From contig NC_037262.1 of NCBI RefSeq assembly GCF_000002425.4, positions 8,306,998-8,370,997 on the forward strand: DNA of 64,000 bases, written 5' to 3'. This DNA is from Physcomitrium patens. Lineage: Eukaryota; Streptophyta; Bryopsida; Funariales; Funariaceae. The notes below the pieces were generated by a model, which was given only the letters and a program-made list of their open reading frames with translations, was not told the origin of the DNA and ran no database searches. Shown one piece after another: positions 23,861 to 35,882 of the stretch. The translations under genes and the position numbers were made by a program. The first letter of the stretch is position 1; each line of letters begins with the position of its first letter.

Positions 23861-25670
23861 TTGTGCATGCAGGCAAAGCAAATCAACCCTCCAGAGGAAA
23901 TTTCATTTGTCAGGCTTTCATTGGTTCGGAGATTTATGAGCTCGGCGACCTCGATGCTCCACTTCTTCACAACCCTTCACGAATCCTTGTCAAAACGAAT
24001 CCATGTCTCGGTGAGGTCTTCCCCTCGACAACTACGATGCTAGTCGGGGGTTTAGGGTTTATCCTTTCCAGCTCGGTCGATGGTTCTCGCGTGGATGGAT
24101 GATTCTATTTATCGTCGAATATTTTTCCGTTTCTATTTCATTCATCGTTCGAGTCAAGAAAAAAATGGATAAGGTTGTTCACACTCCAACTCATTTTATG
24201 TAACTATAAAACGTTGTTGGTGTCGTATCCAACGGGGGTGTTAGACGAAGTGAATGGTTTTGGAGAGTGTATTTTGAAGGATTTGTGTGTCATAGCAATG
24301 ATATTGTAGGCCTTTTTAAAAATATATATATTCTTTTTGTTGACTTTTCATGGTCTTTTACAGAAAAATCATTCTTTGCTCTTTTCTTTCCACTTGATCG
24401 TCTTCATTCACATCAATTCCTTATGTCTGCACATTTATTCATGTAAATATTTGAGTTCTTTGAATTTGAGTTCTTAATAGAAATTCTCTTTGTTATTCTT
24501 TGAAAGAAAATAATGTGATCTAATAATATTTTCACAGCTTACAAATTCAAAGCACTAAAATGTTAGTAAGTTATTTTCATGGCTATGATTTTTTTGGAGT
24601 AATTGTTAATCATAGTGAATAATTTAATTTTTATTAAAGTAAAACAATCAATTAATTAATCAATAAGAACAAAGTTTGAAATTTTAATGATTGTTGATTA
24701 TTTGAAATCTCACATGTCAATGAAAAGTCTCTAAATATTTAATAAATAAAAAATCATGCAATGAAAATGTAATGTATATCGAATACTTTATTAAGGCTAC
24801 AATCAAATTTTAACAGTTATCATCCATATCTAACTTTTTACATACCATGTATTTATGAAATCATCATTCTATCTAATCATCATCATAGAAAAAAAGATAC
24901 CTCTTTCTATCTAATCATCGCTTATTGCAACTAAAATTAATTTTACACAAACATTTTTATTTTCATCTTATAAAAGATAAATTTTCTGAAATTTTTTACA
25001 ATAAAACCACTTTGTGCAAATATAGTAGGTATCAGCACGACATTTGAAATTCGCGGTTATTTTCTTAAAGTAGGGCTTCAAAGGTGATCACCACAGATCT
25101 AGTGGATTTTATAACTTGTAGACTAAACCTTCTGCCTTATAAGAATTTTCACGAACAGCTTGTACATAATTAGAAAATAAATAGAAAACTGTGGACGAGA
25201 CCATATGGTGGAAGGGCAGGTAATGAGAGACAAGATAAAAGACACTTCTTGAACGAAACAACATGGAAAGATTTAGAGCATGTAGACCATGTGAAAGATT
25301 TAACATTCTAATTCCAAATTCATAATTTCCTTCAACAATGACGAGCTAGTGTCAACAAAAGCTACTGAACTGCAAACAGCCTCCACTTGACACAGAGAGG
25401 GCCGTGCATCTACAATAATGAAATGGAAGACCAGAACAAGCGCCCTATTCTCACCCGGCATTGCAGAGGACCAAGAAACAGGCACCATTGTTTCATCAAA
25501 GAATCCAAGACAATGGTGGCTATCCATATCATGTGGATCGAAAATATTACTTTCAACCTAGATCTAAAACATGGTATACACATGCCCTACAATCATCTTT
25601 TAGCTTCACAGATGCCGAGCCTATCCTCTTCCTGAGAACTTACATACAAAAAAAACCCAACTGAACAATT
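23861..25670. other. HEMERA upstream region and AT-rich spacer
   Basis: From 23,861 to about 24,120 the sequence keeps gene-like composition and is the HEMERA leader and promoter, with a telo-box at 24,051-24,060. From about 24,130 to 25,080 it is AT-rich with no recognisable feature. The last 500 bases regain complexity and should hold the 3' untranslated region of the DENR gene. Confidence 0.5.
24051..24060 (-). promoter_or_regulatory. Telo-box upstream of HEMERA
   Basis: Read in the sense of the HEMERA gene this is AAACCCTAAA, about 190 bases before the start codon. Telo-boxes occur in promoters and leaders of many plant genes, above all those of the translation machinery, and are bound by telobox-binding factors. 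The motif is exact; its function here is inferred. Confidence 0.5.
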
Positions 25671-27897
25671 CTAAGCATTCGCTGACACTTTCCTTCCATC
25701 TTCGATGAAGTAAATTGCCGATTCTGGAACCTGTACAAACGTTCAAAAATGACAGATTGTTTTCAAAAATATACAACTCACATGTCTTACACGGTGAAAT
25801 ACAAACATTCACATGTCAAAATACGTTGAACAATTGTTATGAATTATACTGCAAACCAAATGAATGTGATCCCAATGATAAAAACAGGCCACTTACACTC
25901 TTCCAGGTATCCGTAATGAACTCGACTATATCATACATGATATCTCCTTGAACATCTATTTGTTCTTTGTCCGTAGGGCCCTACAAAAGAACAAAACCAC
26001 AAATCAAGCTCTTCTGAATCCTTCTGAATCTTCTGAAACTTCTACCGTAGCAGATCAAATATACATGCAACGAATCCGAGCAAACCGTTAATAGAAGTCA
26101 TAAATAGAGAATTGAAATCATGGTCCTCAAAAAAGTGCCTCGAACCTAGACTCATCAAACTAGTTTTTATCATAACTACAACTAATCCACTCCAGACCAG
26201 TTAGTTGAAGCCTATCAGCACACGCATTCTTCCAAATAAATGAACAAATACCGATTATTAGGAAGTAATATTACTTACCTTCACTACAGATGCACCACTT
26301 GCAAATTTCTTCCCCAATTTCTTAGAAGCTTCACTCAACTTGATTCCTGCAATTCCATGCTCGTCCCATAAGCACCGAATTTCGCCAAACGGAGACAAAA
26401 AGCACGATACATGGACAATTGCGAAAGAAAACAGAATCCGATTTCATCAAAATTGGCAAACTTCCTTTCAAAAGTACACTAATTATGCTGTGGTGAACAG
26501 GATCATGGACGTCCAATAAAAAAGGTAGAGGTAATTGTGTAGGTAGTACCATTTTACTTGCATTTGACAGAAATGACCAGAAGAAAACAGCAACTATAAA
26601 GACTATGCAGTGGACCCGTAGTTCTTTTCAAACGATTTAAAAGGGTACACCGAACTCACCAAACATATCAAGGCCCTTGATAATAGTTACACATTTGCGC
26701 TTATTTCTCACTATCTTCTCCACAACGACCTCAGGCTTTTCCTGAATAACAAAATCATGTCAGTAAATATGGTAGCCTCATTGCTAATCAAGGTTATCGA
26801 AACAAAGGAAACTCCTGTTCCCGGGTATAAACAACGTAAGCACCTGCATGTCCTCAAAGGTTACCTTCTTCTTTACTTTTCCACCCGGTAACCTCTTGAC
26901 TTCATCCTCCTTTTTCGGCTCTGATGAGCTTCCTGCGGTACAATGAGGTATAAGCAAACATCAATACAAAACGTAATTAGATGCTTTATAACCACTGTTA
27001 ACATAAAAAATTCAAAACAGATTTAAAGAAAAACGGCAGAAGAGCAACAAAGCAGATGAACAAGTGCATGATGTCAACATAAGCCTCCCATAAAAATGAT
27101 GTGAGATAAACAAGTTGTGAACAGGACCAAAATGGACATTAAACGTAAGACCTAATCTAACAATTCCCAGCAAGCCTGAAAGGATCAAAGAATTGTACCT
27201 TCTCCCTTAACGCCATCCTCCTCTCCTCCGACAGTTAAACCATCCAATTTTTCTGCTGCTTTATCGGCAGCCTCTGGAAAACATAAATAAATAAAGGAAA
27301 ATATTGTCAGTTACTTCCCAACATGAAAGAGCGTGAACCTCTATATATATGATCGCAACCTGTGGAAAACATGTCCACGCCAAATTGAATGTTCAATTCG
27401 CTACACAAGAAGCAACCAGAAAAAACCACCTATTTTCAAAGTAGAGGAACTTAAACCTCGGGTTCACCCAGCAAGATGGACCAGGATATGTGCGCTTAGC
27501 GATTTAGAGAGAAAACAGCCCACATACGTGAACACATATTTCAAACGCAGAAACAATGAACACAACAATCCAAACCCCATCAATCCAAAGAATTGTACCT
27601 TGCACAAGTTGCGGATACAAATCCGGCGCGTTTTTAATGAGCCACGACTTGCACTTCTCGAACTCAGGGCTGAACTCGCAGTATTCAGCCGGCATCGAGC
27701 AAACTGCGCACCTCCCCAATTCAAAAACTCCCCGATCAATAGACCAAATTTGACGAAATTCAGCCCAACACCCACCCTAGGGCTTCAGTTCCAGGACTTG
27801 GGTGGACTCGAATCAGCACCAACTTGCACACAGTAAAAAGGGGGAAGACGGTACCAGGGCAATAGAGCACTTGAACGGGTTGGAGCTTCACGGCCAT
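25671..27897 (-). CDS. DENR: Density-regulated protein (DENR), translation re-initiation factor with SUI1 domain
   Basis: DENR pairs with MCT-1/MCTS1 on the 40S ribosome and helps recycling and re-initiation after short upstream frames. Eight exons join in phase: 27897-27855, 27703-27599, 27273-27199, 26932-26844, 26741-26660, 26346-26279, 25980-25897 and 25730-25671, giving 201 residues, close to the usual 200. The N-terminal cysteine motif (VLYCPVCSMPAEYCEF and KCKSWLIKNAPDLYP) is complete. A charged linker leads to the C-terminal SUI1 fold: KKKVTFEDMQ, RNKRKCVTIIKGLDMFGI, ASKKLGKKFASGASVVKG and QIDVQGDIMYDIVEFI. The end VPESAIYFIEDGRKV is typical of plants. Introns are short with normal borders. 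Confidence 0.95.
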
Positions 27898-28709
27898 TGC
27901 GAAAAGCTGTGAAATGACGAGCTGGGCTTGATACAACCGAGCAAAGTGTGCAGCAATTTAGGGGTAGCGACAGCGGAGAGTCTCTTCGAGCCCAAGCATC
28001 GCCGAGACAGGGGGACGCCCTTGTTCCCCTCCACCGTTCTCACGTTCCCATGTTCCAGAGCCTATGCCTATGGTGTGAAATGAGCGGTTGCATGCCATGT
28101 CAGCAGCCTGCGTGGACACTATGGATGGATGGGCTTAAGTCTGCTCCTACGGATGGATGTTGGATGAATTCGCAAAATTAGTGCTAACTACTCATTTCAG
28201 CTTTTGAAATAATAAGTCTTAGTTTTACTTTCAAAACTATGAGTAAACTAGATGATTTTGACAATATTTTTGAATTAACTGTATTTCTCAGAGTTTTTTT
28301 TTTTTTTTTTTTTTTTTTGTCAAAAGTGCATTACTTACATCTATCAAACTGGTTACTTCTATCACAAAATCCAATGCCTATTTAAAACTACATTTTAGTA
28401 TTTTTCTTTTTGTAATAAATTGTCTTTTATGTTTTGACTATTCAGTCTATATTCTAACTGTGCATTCCAAATATTATTTATGTATACAAGGCCATATCAT
28501 AGCTCACATATAAAATCTTAACAAATTTTAGCAAAATTTCAAATATCAAATGATATTTACACTTTTTAATATAATAATATTTATTTTAAAAATGAAACTA
28601 TAATTATAATAAATACTAAAAAAATAAAAAGAAAGAATATAATATATGGTGTATACAATGTTACCTAATTTATATTACAAATAGTTTCAAGCTCCACTAC
28701 TTGCTTATA

Positions 28710-29085
28710 TCAAATGTTGTTAAAGATGTGAGATTGTGTAATTTTTTTGGTAATAATGTCAAGGTTTAAAACTTCTTTAAATCAAAACAAGCAAAGATTT
28801 GAAGTTGTTAAATTTATTTGGTAATATTATTAAGCTTTGAACACTCTCTCAATCAAAGATAGTTAAAAATGTGAGGTTGCCAAATGGTTTATATAGTGTA
28901 TATGATTTACACAATAATAATACTAAATATGGGTAGTAATCTAAATCAAAGTTAGTCTACAATGTGAGTTTTTCCAATTCATTTTGTATTGATGTCAATC
29001 TTAAGCTGTACCTTGTATCATAGCTATTAAAAGATGTGAATCCATCATAATCATTTGACAATGATATCAATGTTGAGCACCAACT
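28710..29085 (+). repeat. Degenerate tandem repeat, period about 72 bp, about five units
   Basis: Units begin with a TCAAA-like word followed about 10 bases later by an AAGATGTGAG-like word, at 28,710, 28,782, 28,853, 28,946 and 29,018. The spacings are 72, 71, 93 and 72. Each unit continues with TTTGGTAATAATGTCAA-like sequence. The longer third unit seems to hold a small insertion. It is a minisatellite in decay. Confidence 0.6.
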
Positions 29086-29529
29086 AATATCAATATTAAA
29101 AATAATAAAATAAATAATCTAATTTAAACTAATATTAATATCAAAGATAATTACCTAAATTATGAAATTTAAAATCACTTAATATATATATATATATATA
29201 TATATAAACAAAATTCAATCTTTGATTAAAGTATAATATTTATCTTGCAAAGCTTGAGTCACTTGTTAAATCTCTATTTTGATAAGTGAGATGTTCTTAA
29301 AGAAGTTGGCTGAGATTAAGTCTTATAAAATTGTTTCAAGAGCAATTTCTTGTGCTTTAGGACTAGCTTGTCTTTCTCCAAAGCTAACAATTGCTCCTGA
29401 TACTTTTTCTTTGTTTTCTCTTAGCTTTGCAAAACCAAAACCAATGAAAGCAAAACAAAATTAAGTACATCTTAAATGTGTTGTTTGATAAACAAAGCTA
29501 ACCTTGCAACTATATCATGAAATTCATCA

Positions 29530-29566
<37 letters not shown>

Positions 29567-32500
29567 CAACATAGTCTGAGTTGATTTTGTTACATTGTTT
29601 ATACTTTTTAATGTGGGGTTGAGATTGACAAGTTCTTGCTCCCAGATCTTTGCTCAATTCTTTTTCTTTGTTGCCTATTTCATTTAGCCATTCGAGGTCC
29701 TTGTTTCTATACATCTCTTCTAAAAACTGCCACATATTATCAAACTTATTCATCTCTACCTTATCAGATTTGGTTGGAACAACTTGAATCATGTAATTTG
29801 ACCCTTCTATCTTAACAGCAAAAATATACAAAACATATCTAGAACATTCAGCTTGATCTTGAATATGTTCAAGTTCTTTATATATACTATGATCAAAAAT
29901 TGTGAAGTTATCATAGTGGTCTTATGTGCAAAATAATGTCTATTCAACTTAATTCTATTCTAAAATTTATCTTTGCATTTGAAATGAAGCACTAAGTTTT
30001 ACTTCTAATATTCAAAATTTGTATGTCAAAGGATGAAATACATTAATTTGCATAACATCAAAATTATAAATTTATAAGTAAAAGAAATCTAATTTTTATG
30101 AATTACAAATAGCTTGAATAATATATGCACTTAATTTATTTGTTGTTTTGCCATAAAAATCTATTAGTTTTTATGCTGTGATGTCTTTGAGGGAGACTTG
30201 AGTTTTAGGTTGATTTTTTTTATGAGAATATGTGATTCTTTAACATAAGATTGGAATTGTATTATTCCAATTGTTTCATCTTTGAATGAAAAGTACTTCT
30301 TTTGGAATAGGCCAATTGTTTTGTATATGTATTTTTTGTCATTACTAAGGTTAGCAAAAAAAATAATTAAGTCACTTGGATATAGTTGTTCTTGTTTATG
30401 CACAAACAGAGTATTTTAAGTTTTGAGAAGAGAATATTTATTACATTTTAGACTGTGGTACTTTCTAAACGTGTTTTTCTCAGCATTCATGTGTTGCTCA
30501 TGATGAGTTGTCACAGACAGCTTTAAAGATGTCTATACGTGGTCTAACATTAGTGGTTGTATCAATAAACTTTATGATAAAAAAATAAAAACATGTTCTA
30601 TAATTAAGAACTTTCAAAATTGCACATGATGACATCATCATGTTATAACATGGCTATAGATTGAAAGAAAAAATGTATATAAATTATACTTAAGAAAGAC
30701 ATCAATAACAGATAAAGATGTAATACAAATATTTAGCGTTAATTATGCTTCTAATTACTTTGTGTAATTAAAAATAAGACAAAATAAAATAGATGAAGAA
30801 AACAAATCATCTAAGAAGTTTTGAGAAAGAGTTGAGAGTAGTTTCTAGCAAAAATAACCATAAAAGATAGAAATTAATATCTAAAGAAGACCAATTGTGA
30901 ACTAGGATTGGAACCAAACCTCCAGATATAAAAGTTTACACCTACATGATTTTTTCGGATTTTTCTGTTGATCAAAGAGCAAGATTAGAGAAAAAATTCC
31001 ATAGAATTTGTTTGAACATTGTTTTTGGGTGCTTTGGATTGTAATTTAATTATTGAGGGTTTTTCAAAGTCAAAGATATTTGAAGAGATTTGGAATTTTG
31101 GAAAATAAAAAAAGTTTACATATTTGAGATTTTAGTGAGCATAGTAGTCGACTGATGGATAAATTTTTGTAAGGTTGCCAATTTTCTTGTACTAAATATG
31201 TTTTTTAAATTTAAAATTAATTAAATGGTTAGATTAAAGATTATTAAAATTCTATTGGATTATGGTCTTAGAATTTGGATTTTAAGGATTATTGAGGATT
31301 TCTTTGATCTTATGTAGATTATTGGTCCAATTGAAATACATTTCTATGAGCTAATATTTAACTTAGTTTGAAATATTTTTGTAATGTTCAAAATCAATTG
31401 AATGATGTAATAATGAAATACAATTTTTGGTAGATTAACAACAAGATTAGAGAAAGAAGACAACCAACACAATCACATTTGGAGCTTTTTCTTCCAATTA
31501 ATAAGTTGGCTTCTTTATAAACTTTTTTATGCTTAATGTTAACTAATAGATTGGAATGTGTGTGAAATTCAAATTTAATTGATGGTTTTATCAATAATTA
31601 TTGAGATTTTATAACTTCTATAAGTTTTGGTTTGGATTTTTTTAGAATTTTATTAAGATTTATCAGAATATAATTAGGATTTTAAGAAGATTTATTAGAA
31701 TTTAATCAGGTTTTTATTAAGGTTTTTAGGACTTACTTAAGATTGATTAGGGTTTCATTAATATTTTAGAATCAACTTAAAAATTCTTTAGGATTTTTTA
31801 TGATTTCTTTAGGATTCAAATAAAATAAAATAAAATAATTATTTTTTTGATATTCATTATGATTAACTTTATAATTCTTTTAAGTTTTCTTTAAGAGTTT
31901 TTAGGATTTGATTAATATTTAGGATCTGATTAGAATTTTGGGATTTTTTATTTGTTACAAAATATAAGTTATTTTTCAAAATCAAGCATTAGGTGCGTTC
32001 TTAGATAAGACAATACATAATAAAACATAAGTAATTAACCTAACTTAAAAGATTTAAGGTAGAAGATATTAGATCTTATATATTTTTATTTTTATTTAAT
32101 TAAAAAAAAAAAAAAAAAAAAACAAACAAGAAGGTTGAAGATGCAACTTCAATTGAAGTTATAGATGGATCTTTAAGTGAAGCTACTAGAGGTTTTTCTA
32201 TTGAAGAAAAACATATGTAGATGGATCCAATGTCGTGGTAGAGAGAATTTGCCTTAAGAAAGCATTGGGCTTTTGGCTATCACTAAATGCTCAACTAAGC
32301 CTTTAGATAAAGAAAACACCAAGTTTATATATAAAATTGTCCCTATAGGGGCAATTACATCAATACATAAGCCTTAAGTACCAAAGATCACCAAAAATGT
32401 GATAAAAATATTATAAAAAACTTGTATATCCTTAAGGTAAATTCTTCTTGAACTTCAACAACTCACATTTCACAATTTGACCATCTAAACAAATCCAAAT

Positions 32501-33559
32501 TTTACATGAAGTATTAATGTATTTTTAACAACTACTATAACAAATTTCAATAGTAAATTCATTACGGATCTTGAGATATTGCCAAATCTCTAATAATAGC
32601 TTCAAACCCTTGCTTACACACACCCATGTACAAATTTCTTCATATCTCACAAACTAAGTATTTAAATACCATAAAATTTTGATATATAGATTTTTAACTT
32701 AATAACACAAATTTTTGGAAATTTTGAGCTAAAAATTCATCCGGAAATTCAAGATATGGCTCCAACCAGTATTATCAACAAAATGACTTACTTATTGCCT
32801 TTGAATTACATGTGCTATCTTCAATGCTCTATAACTTCTTCATACAAACTCCAAATGCAGAAATTCCTTCACAAAAGATGTAGATCTCAAAATCACTCTT
32901 GTGGCTGCATCTTTTGATCTCCAAAATCTATTGTAAAACTTCTCATATTTTCAAAACAGCAATAGTATTTTTTAAAAAGACACTTGAACTTCAAATGGCT
33001 ATAACTTTATCATCCTAACTCCAAATCCTCTAAAATTTGTACACAAGCTATAGTCCAAACCCTAAATCTTACAACCTTTGTTTTTGATTCTTGAACACCT
33101 CTTTTGGAGTTGCTGAAACTCTTGTTATAGTCAGAGATAGCCTGCTTAATGCCCATTTGGCATGGCCTTCGACCAATAGGGATAAAGATTTTTATCTTTT
33201 GTCTTCATCCAACCATGCCTTGATTTCATTCCTCTCCATAAGCCTCCTAATAGTTTAGATTTTCATCCTTAGGCTTCCACCTTCTCTTAAAGCTCTATAT
33301 TAAACATCTAAATCTTATATAATTTAAATACTATAATAAAAATACATAAAATTTAAAATAAAGTTTCTTATATCCACTTTCTTTAAATTAATTTATTAAC
33401 CATTCTAACACACATCAAGATTTATGAACATAAAATATTTTTTAACTAATTTTTAAATACTATAAGCATTTGCAATATGACACCAACCATTGTAAGTATT
33501 TTTCAAGTGTTTATATTATCTATACAATAATAACAATGCAATAATTACAAAGAAGCTTT

Positions 33560-34160
33560 TGCAACCAAAGCATTGCAATTAATGGTTAAAATGGTTGTCC
33601 AATTTGATAAAAAAAAATGTATTCAAATATTTGAAATGGTATATACAAGAAATAGAATTGAATTGTCTTTTCAAGGAGATAATAATTGAAGTATTAGACC
33701 TTGCTATAGTATCAAAGATAAGAGAATATGTAAGCTCAATTATAAAACATTTTAGAAGTTTATGAGAGATATTTTTACATGTATTAAAGGACATATATTT
33801 CATAGAAGATATTAATTAGATTATTAAAAAATTATTCTTAAAGTGGATTGAGCAACCTAACAAGAATTTACAAACAACTAAGCTATTAAGAAAATTTGAG
33901 AGACAATATATTTAATTATGAAAGGTAGAAAAGTTGACATTAGAGCCAAATAAGATTGAATTATTTCTTTGAGTTGATGATAGAAAATTACAAGAAAAAT
34001 TGGAGTTTCTTCTTGAAGGCAAAAAATAAGATGAAAGATTAATAACAAAGTAGAAGAAAATTAGAGATGCTATGGAATTTCTTGCAAAACAAAAAAAGCA
34101 TGTGCTCTTACATATGTCAAGAATATGAATCTTGAAGAATTGAAAGATCAAAACATTATT
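33560..34160 (+). mobile_element. Decayed gag-like remnant of an LTR retroelement
   Basis: The plus strand shows stretches of protein-like sequence resembling the gag-like remnant on the minus strand at 57.2-58.4 kb, for instance a LLRKFERQY block like the EFLEEFDMRF block there. It is clearly broken in many places. No LTR could be tied to it. It is an old member of a family that is not the same as the chromovirus at the right edge. Confidence 0.4.
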
Positions 34161-34437
34161 GTGTTGATCATTATTGTATCAACTACAAATACATAGTCAA
34201 AATATATTTTATGAATTATATTTAAAAATAAGAAGAAAAAAAATTGAATGATATTATATATATATATATATATATATTAATTTTTTTACATATAAATTAG
34301 ATTAAAATGATATCATCATGCAAAGAAAAAAAATCTAATATTAAATAAAATATCCTTGAAATGATATTAAAACTTTTGTAGTGTAATTTTAAAAATGACA
34401 TATTTCTTTACAAAATTTTAATATTATTATTTTTAAG

Positions 34438-34470
<33 letters not shown>

Positions 34471-35882
34471 TAAAATAAATTAAATAAATAGCTTTGTATG
34501 AGATAATTTTTTACTAATTGATTGAAAACATATAATTTTTTCAAATTTTTCTTTGATATAAATTAGAATAAATCATTATAATTTGGTTTACAACTAATTC
34601 TATTAGGAATCAATTTATTTGATAGATTTTGATTATAGTTGTTTTTCAACACCTTTAAGATAAACTTTTATAAATCTATGAGATATGTAATTCTTATAAT
34701 TCAATGTTGCTAAATGATGATGCAAGATATAATCAACATAACAATTCCAACTCAAGATACAAATAGTCATACTTGCAAAATACATTATTAAGACACATTA
34801 ATATGGTCAATCAATTTATTAAATTATTTAGGTCTAATTTGATGTATTGTTAATGTAAATATGTATGCAAAAAGTTAATAATTCCAATGAATGGTCTTAT
34901 TTAAATAAGTAAATTTTAAATTATGCATATATATTAAATGTTTTGCTTAGACTTATATAATAGTAAAAAAAGGTTGTCTTATTTGTAAAATATCTCATTA
35001 AGTTTGTTTGAAGAATATATATATATATATATATATATATGTCTAAAAGGTCTTCATAACAGAGGTTTCCTTAACACCAAAAATACATTTAGCAAATGAG
35101 TGGATGAAGCACATTTTTACAATCTTTGTTTCAAGAGGTGCTACAAAGGAAGCTACCTCTTTATTTAACAGTCTAAGTGATATTCTTCATTAGAATCCTA
35201 TTAGGTATTAATAGCTAGACACAATCAAGTTCATGGTTTGTCTCCAAAATAAGTGAAACAATATTGCTTGGTTGACATTTTCAACTTTTTTCAACCAATT
35301 TGGTTACCTGTAACATAGAATGAGCAAGTAACATAATGTGCAATACACATTCAAAAACTGATGTCAAAAGAAAATAGAAAACACAAGCACATAAACAAAC
35401 AAACCAAAACAACAAAAAATGAAAGAAGCAAGGTTACAATTGAAGAAACACGGGTGTCGAATAAAGGGAAAGCATGTTACACTAGCACGGTGTGCAAACT
35501 GTACACAAATTGAGGGTATTTTCTGGTGGGCCAAGAATTTTGGGAAATGTGGTGGTGCAAAATTGAGGGCAGCGTGACGTGGGCTTCGTCGGAGGAGACA
35601 ATCCGAAATGCCTCACTGCCTGACAGAAAGAAATGTTTAAGGAAAAAAGAAAAAAAAAGAAACCATAAAAATACCATAAAAAAACTAAACACTAAAATGA
35701 AATTGTACACTCACTGCTGCTCGACATGCGATGGAGAGCTCTAGACCCACATGAAGCAATCAATCTGTACCAGGGAATGGGGATGGGGAATCCTAACTAA
35801 ACAGGTCTCAATGTGGGTCCTGCTGCAATGCGATGGAATGCGATGCGATGATGGAAAGGCGCTGCATTTCAATTCAATTCAG

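Larger units (their letters stand above)
27898..35882. other. Long AT-rich desert between the DENR and Prune-like genes
   Basis: The first 250 bases are the DENR promoter side and the last 400 the 3' end of the Prune-like gene. Between them lies a very AT-rich stretch with (TA)n tracts at about 29,181-29,206, 29,534-29,563, 34,255-34,278, 34,438-34,464 and 35,014-35,040, poly-T at 28,294-28,318 and poly-A near 32,101-32,120. A 72-bp tandem repeat and a gag-like fossil are listed separately. Parts at 31.1-31.5 kb resemble the reverse complement of 13.8-14.2 kb, so old dispersed repeats make up much of the rest. No host gene is supported. Confidence 0.55.

Noticed and set aside
29472-29831. Minus-strand frame of 119 codons in the desert
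   Set aside because: Part of it translates a (TA)n tract and the rest matches no known domain; it may be an old repeat remnant but a gene is not supported.
31600-31960. Repeated TTAGGATTT-like words resembling a degenerate plant telomere repeat
   Set aside because: Only one or two exact TTAGGG words occur and spacing is irregular; AT-rich low complexity explains it.
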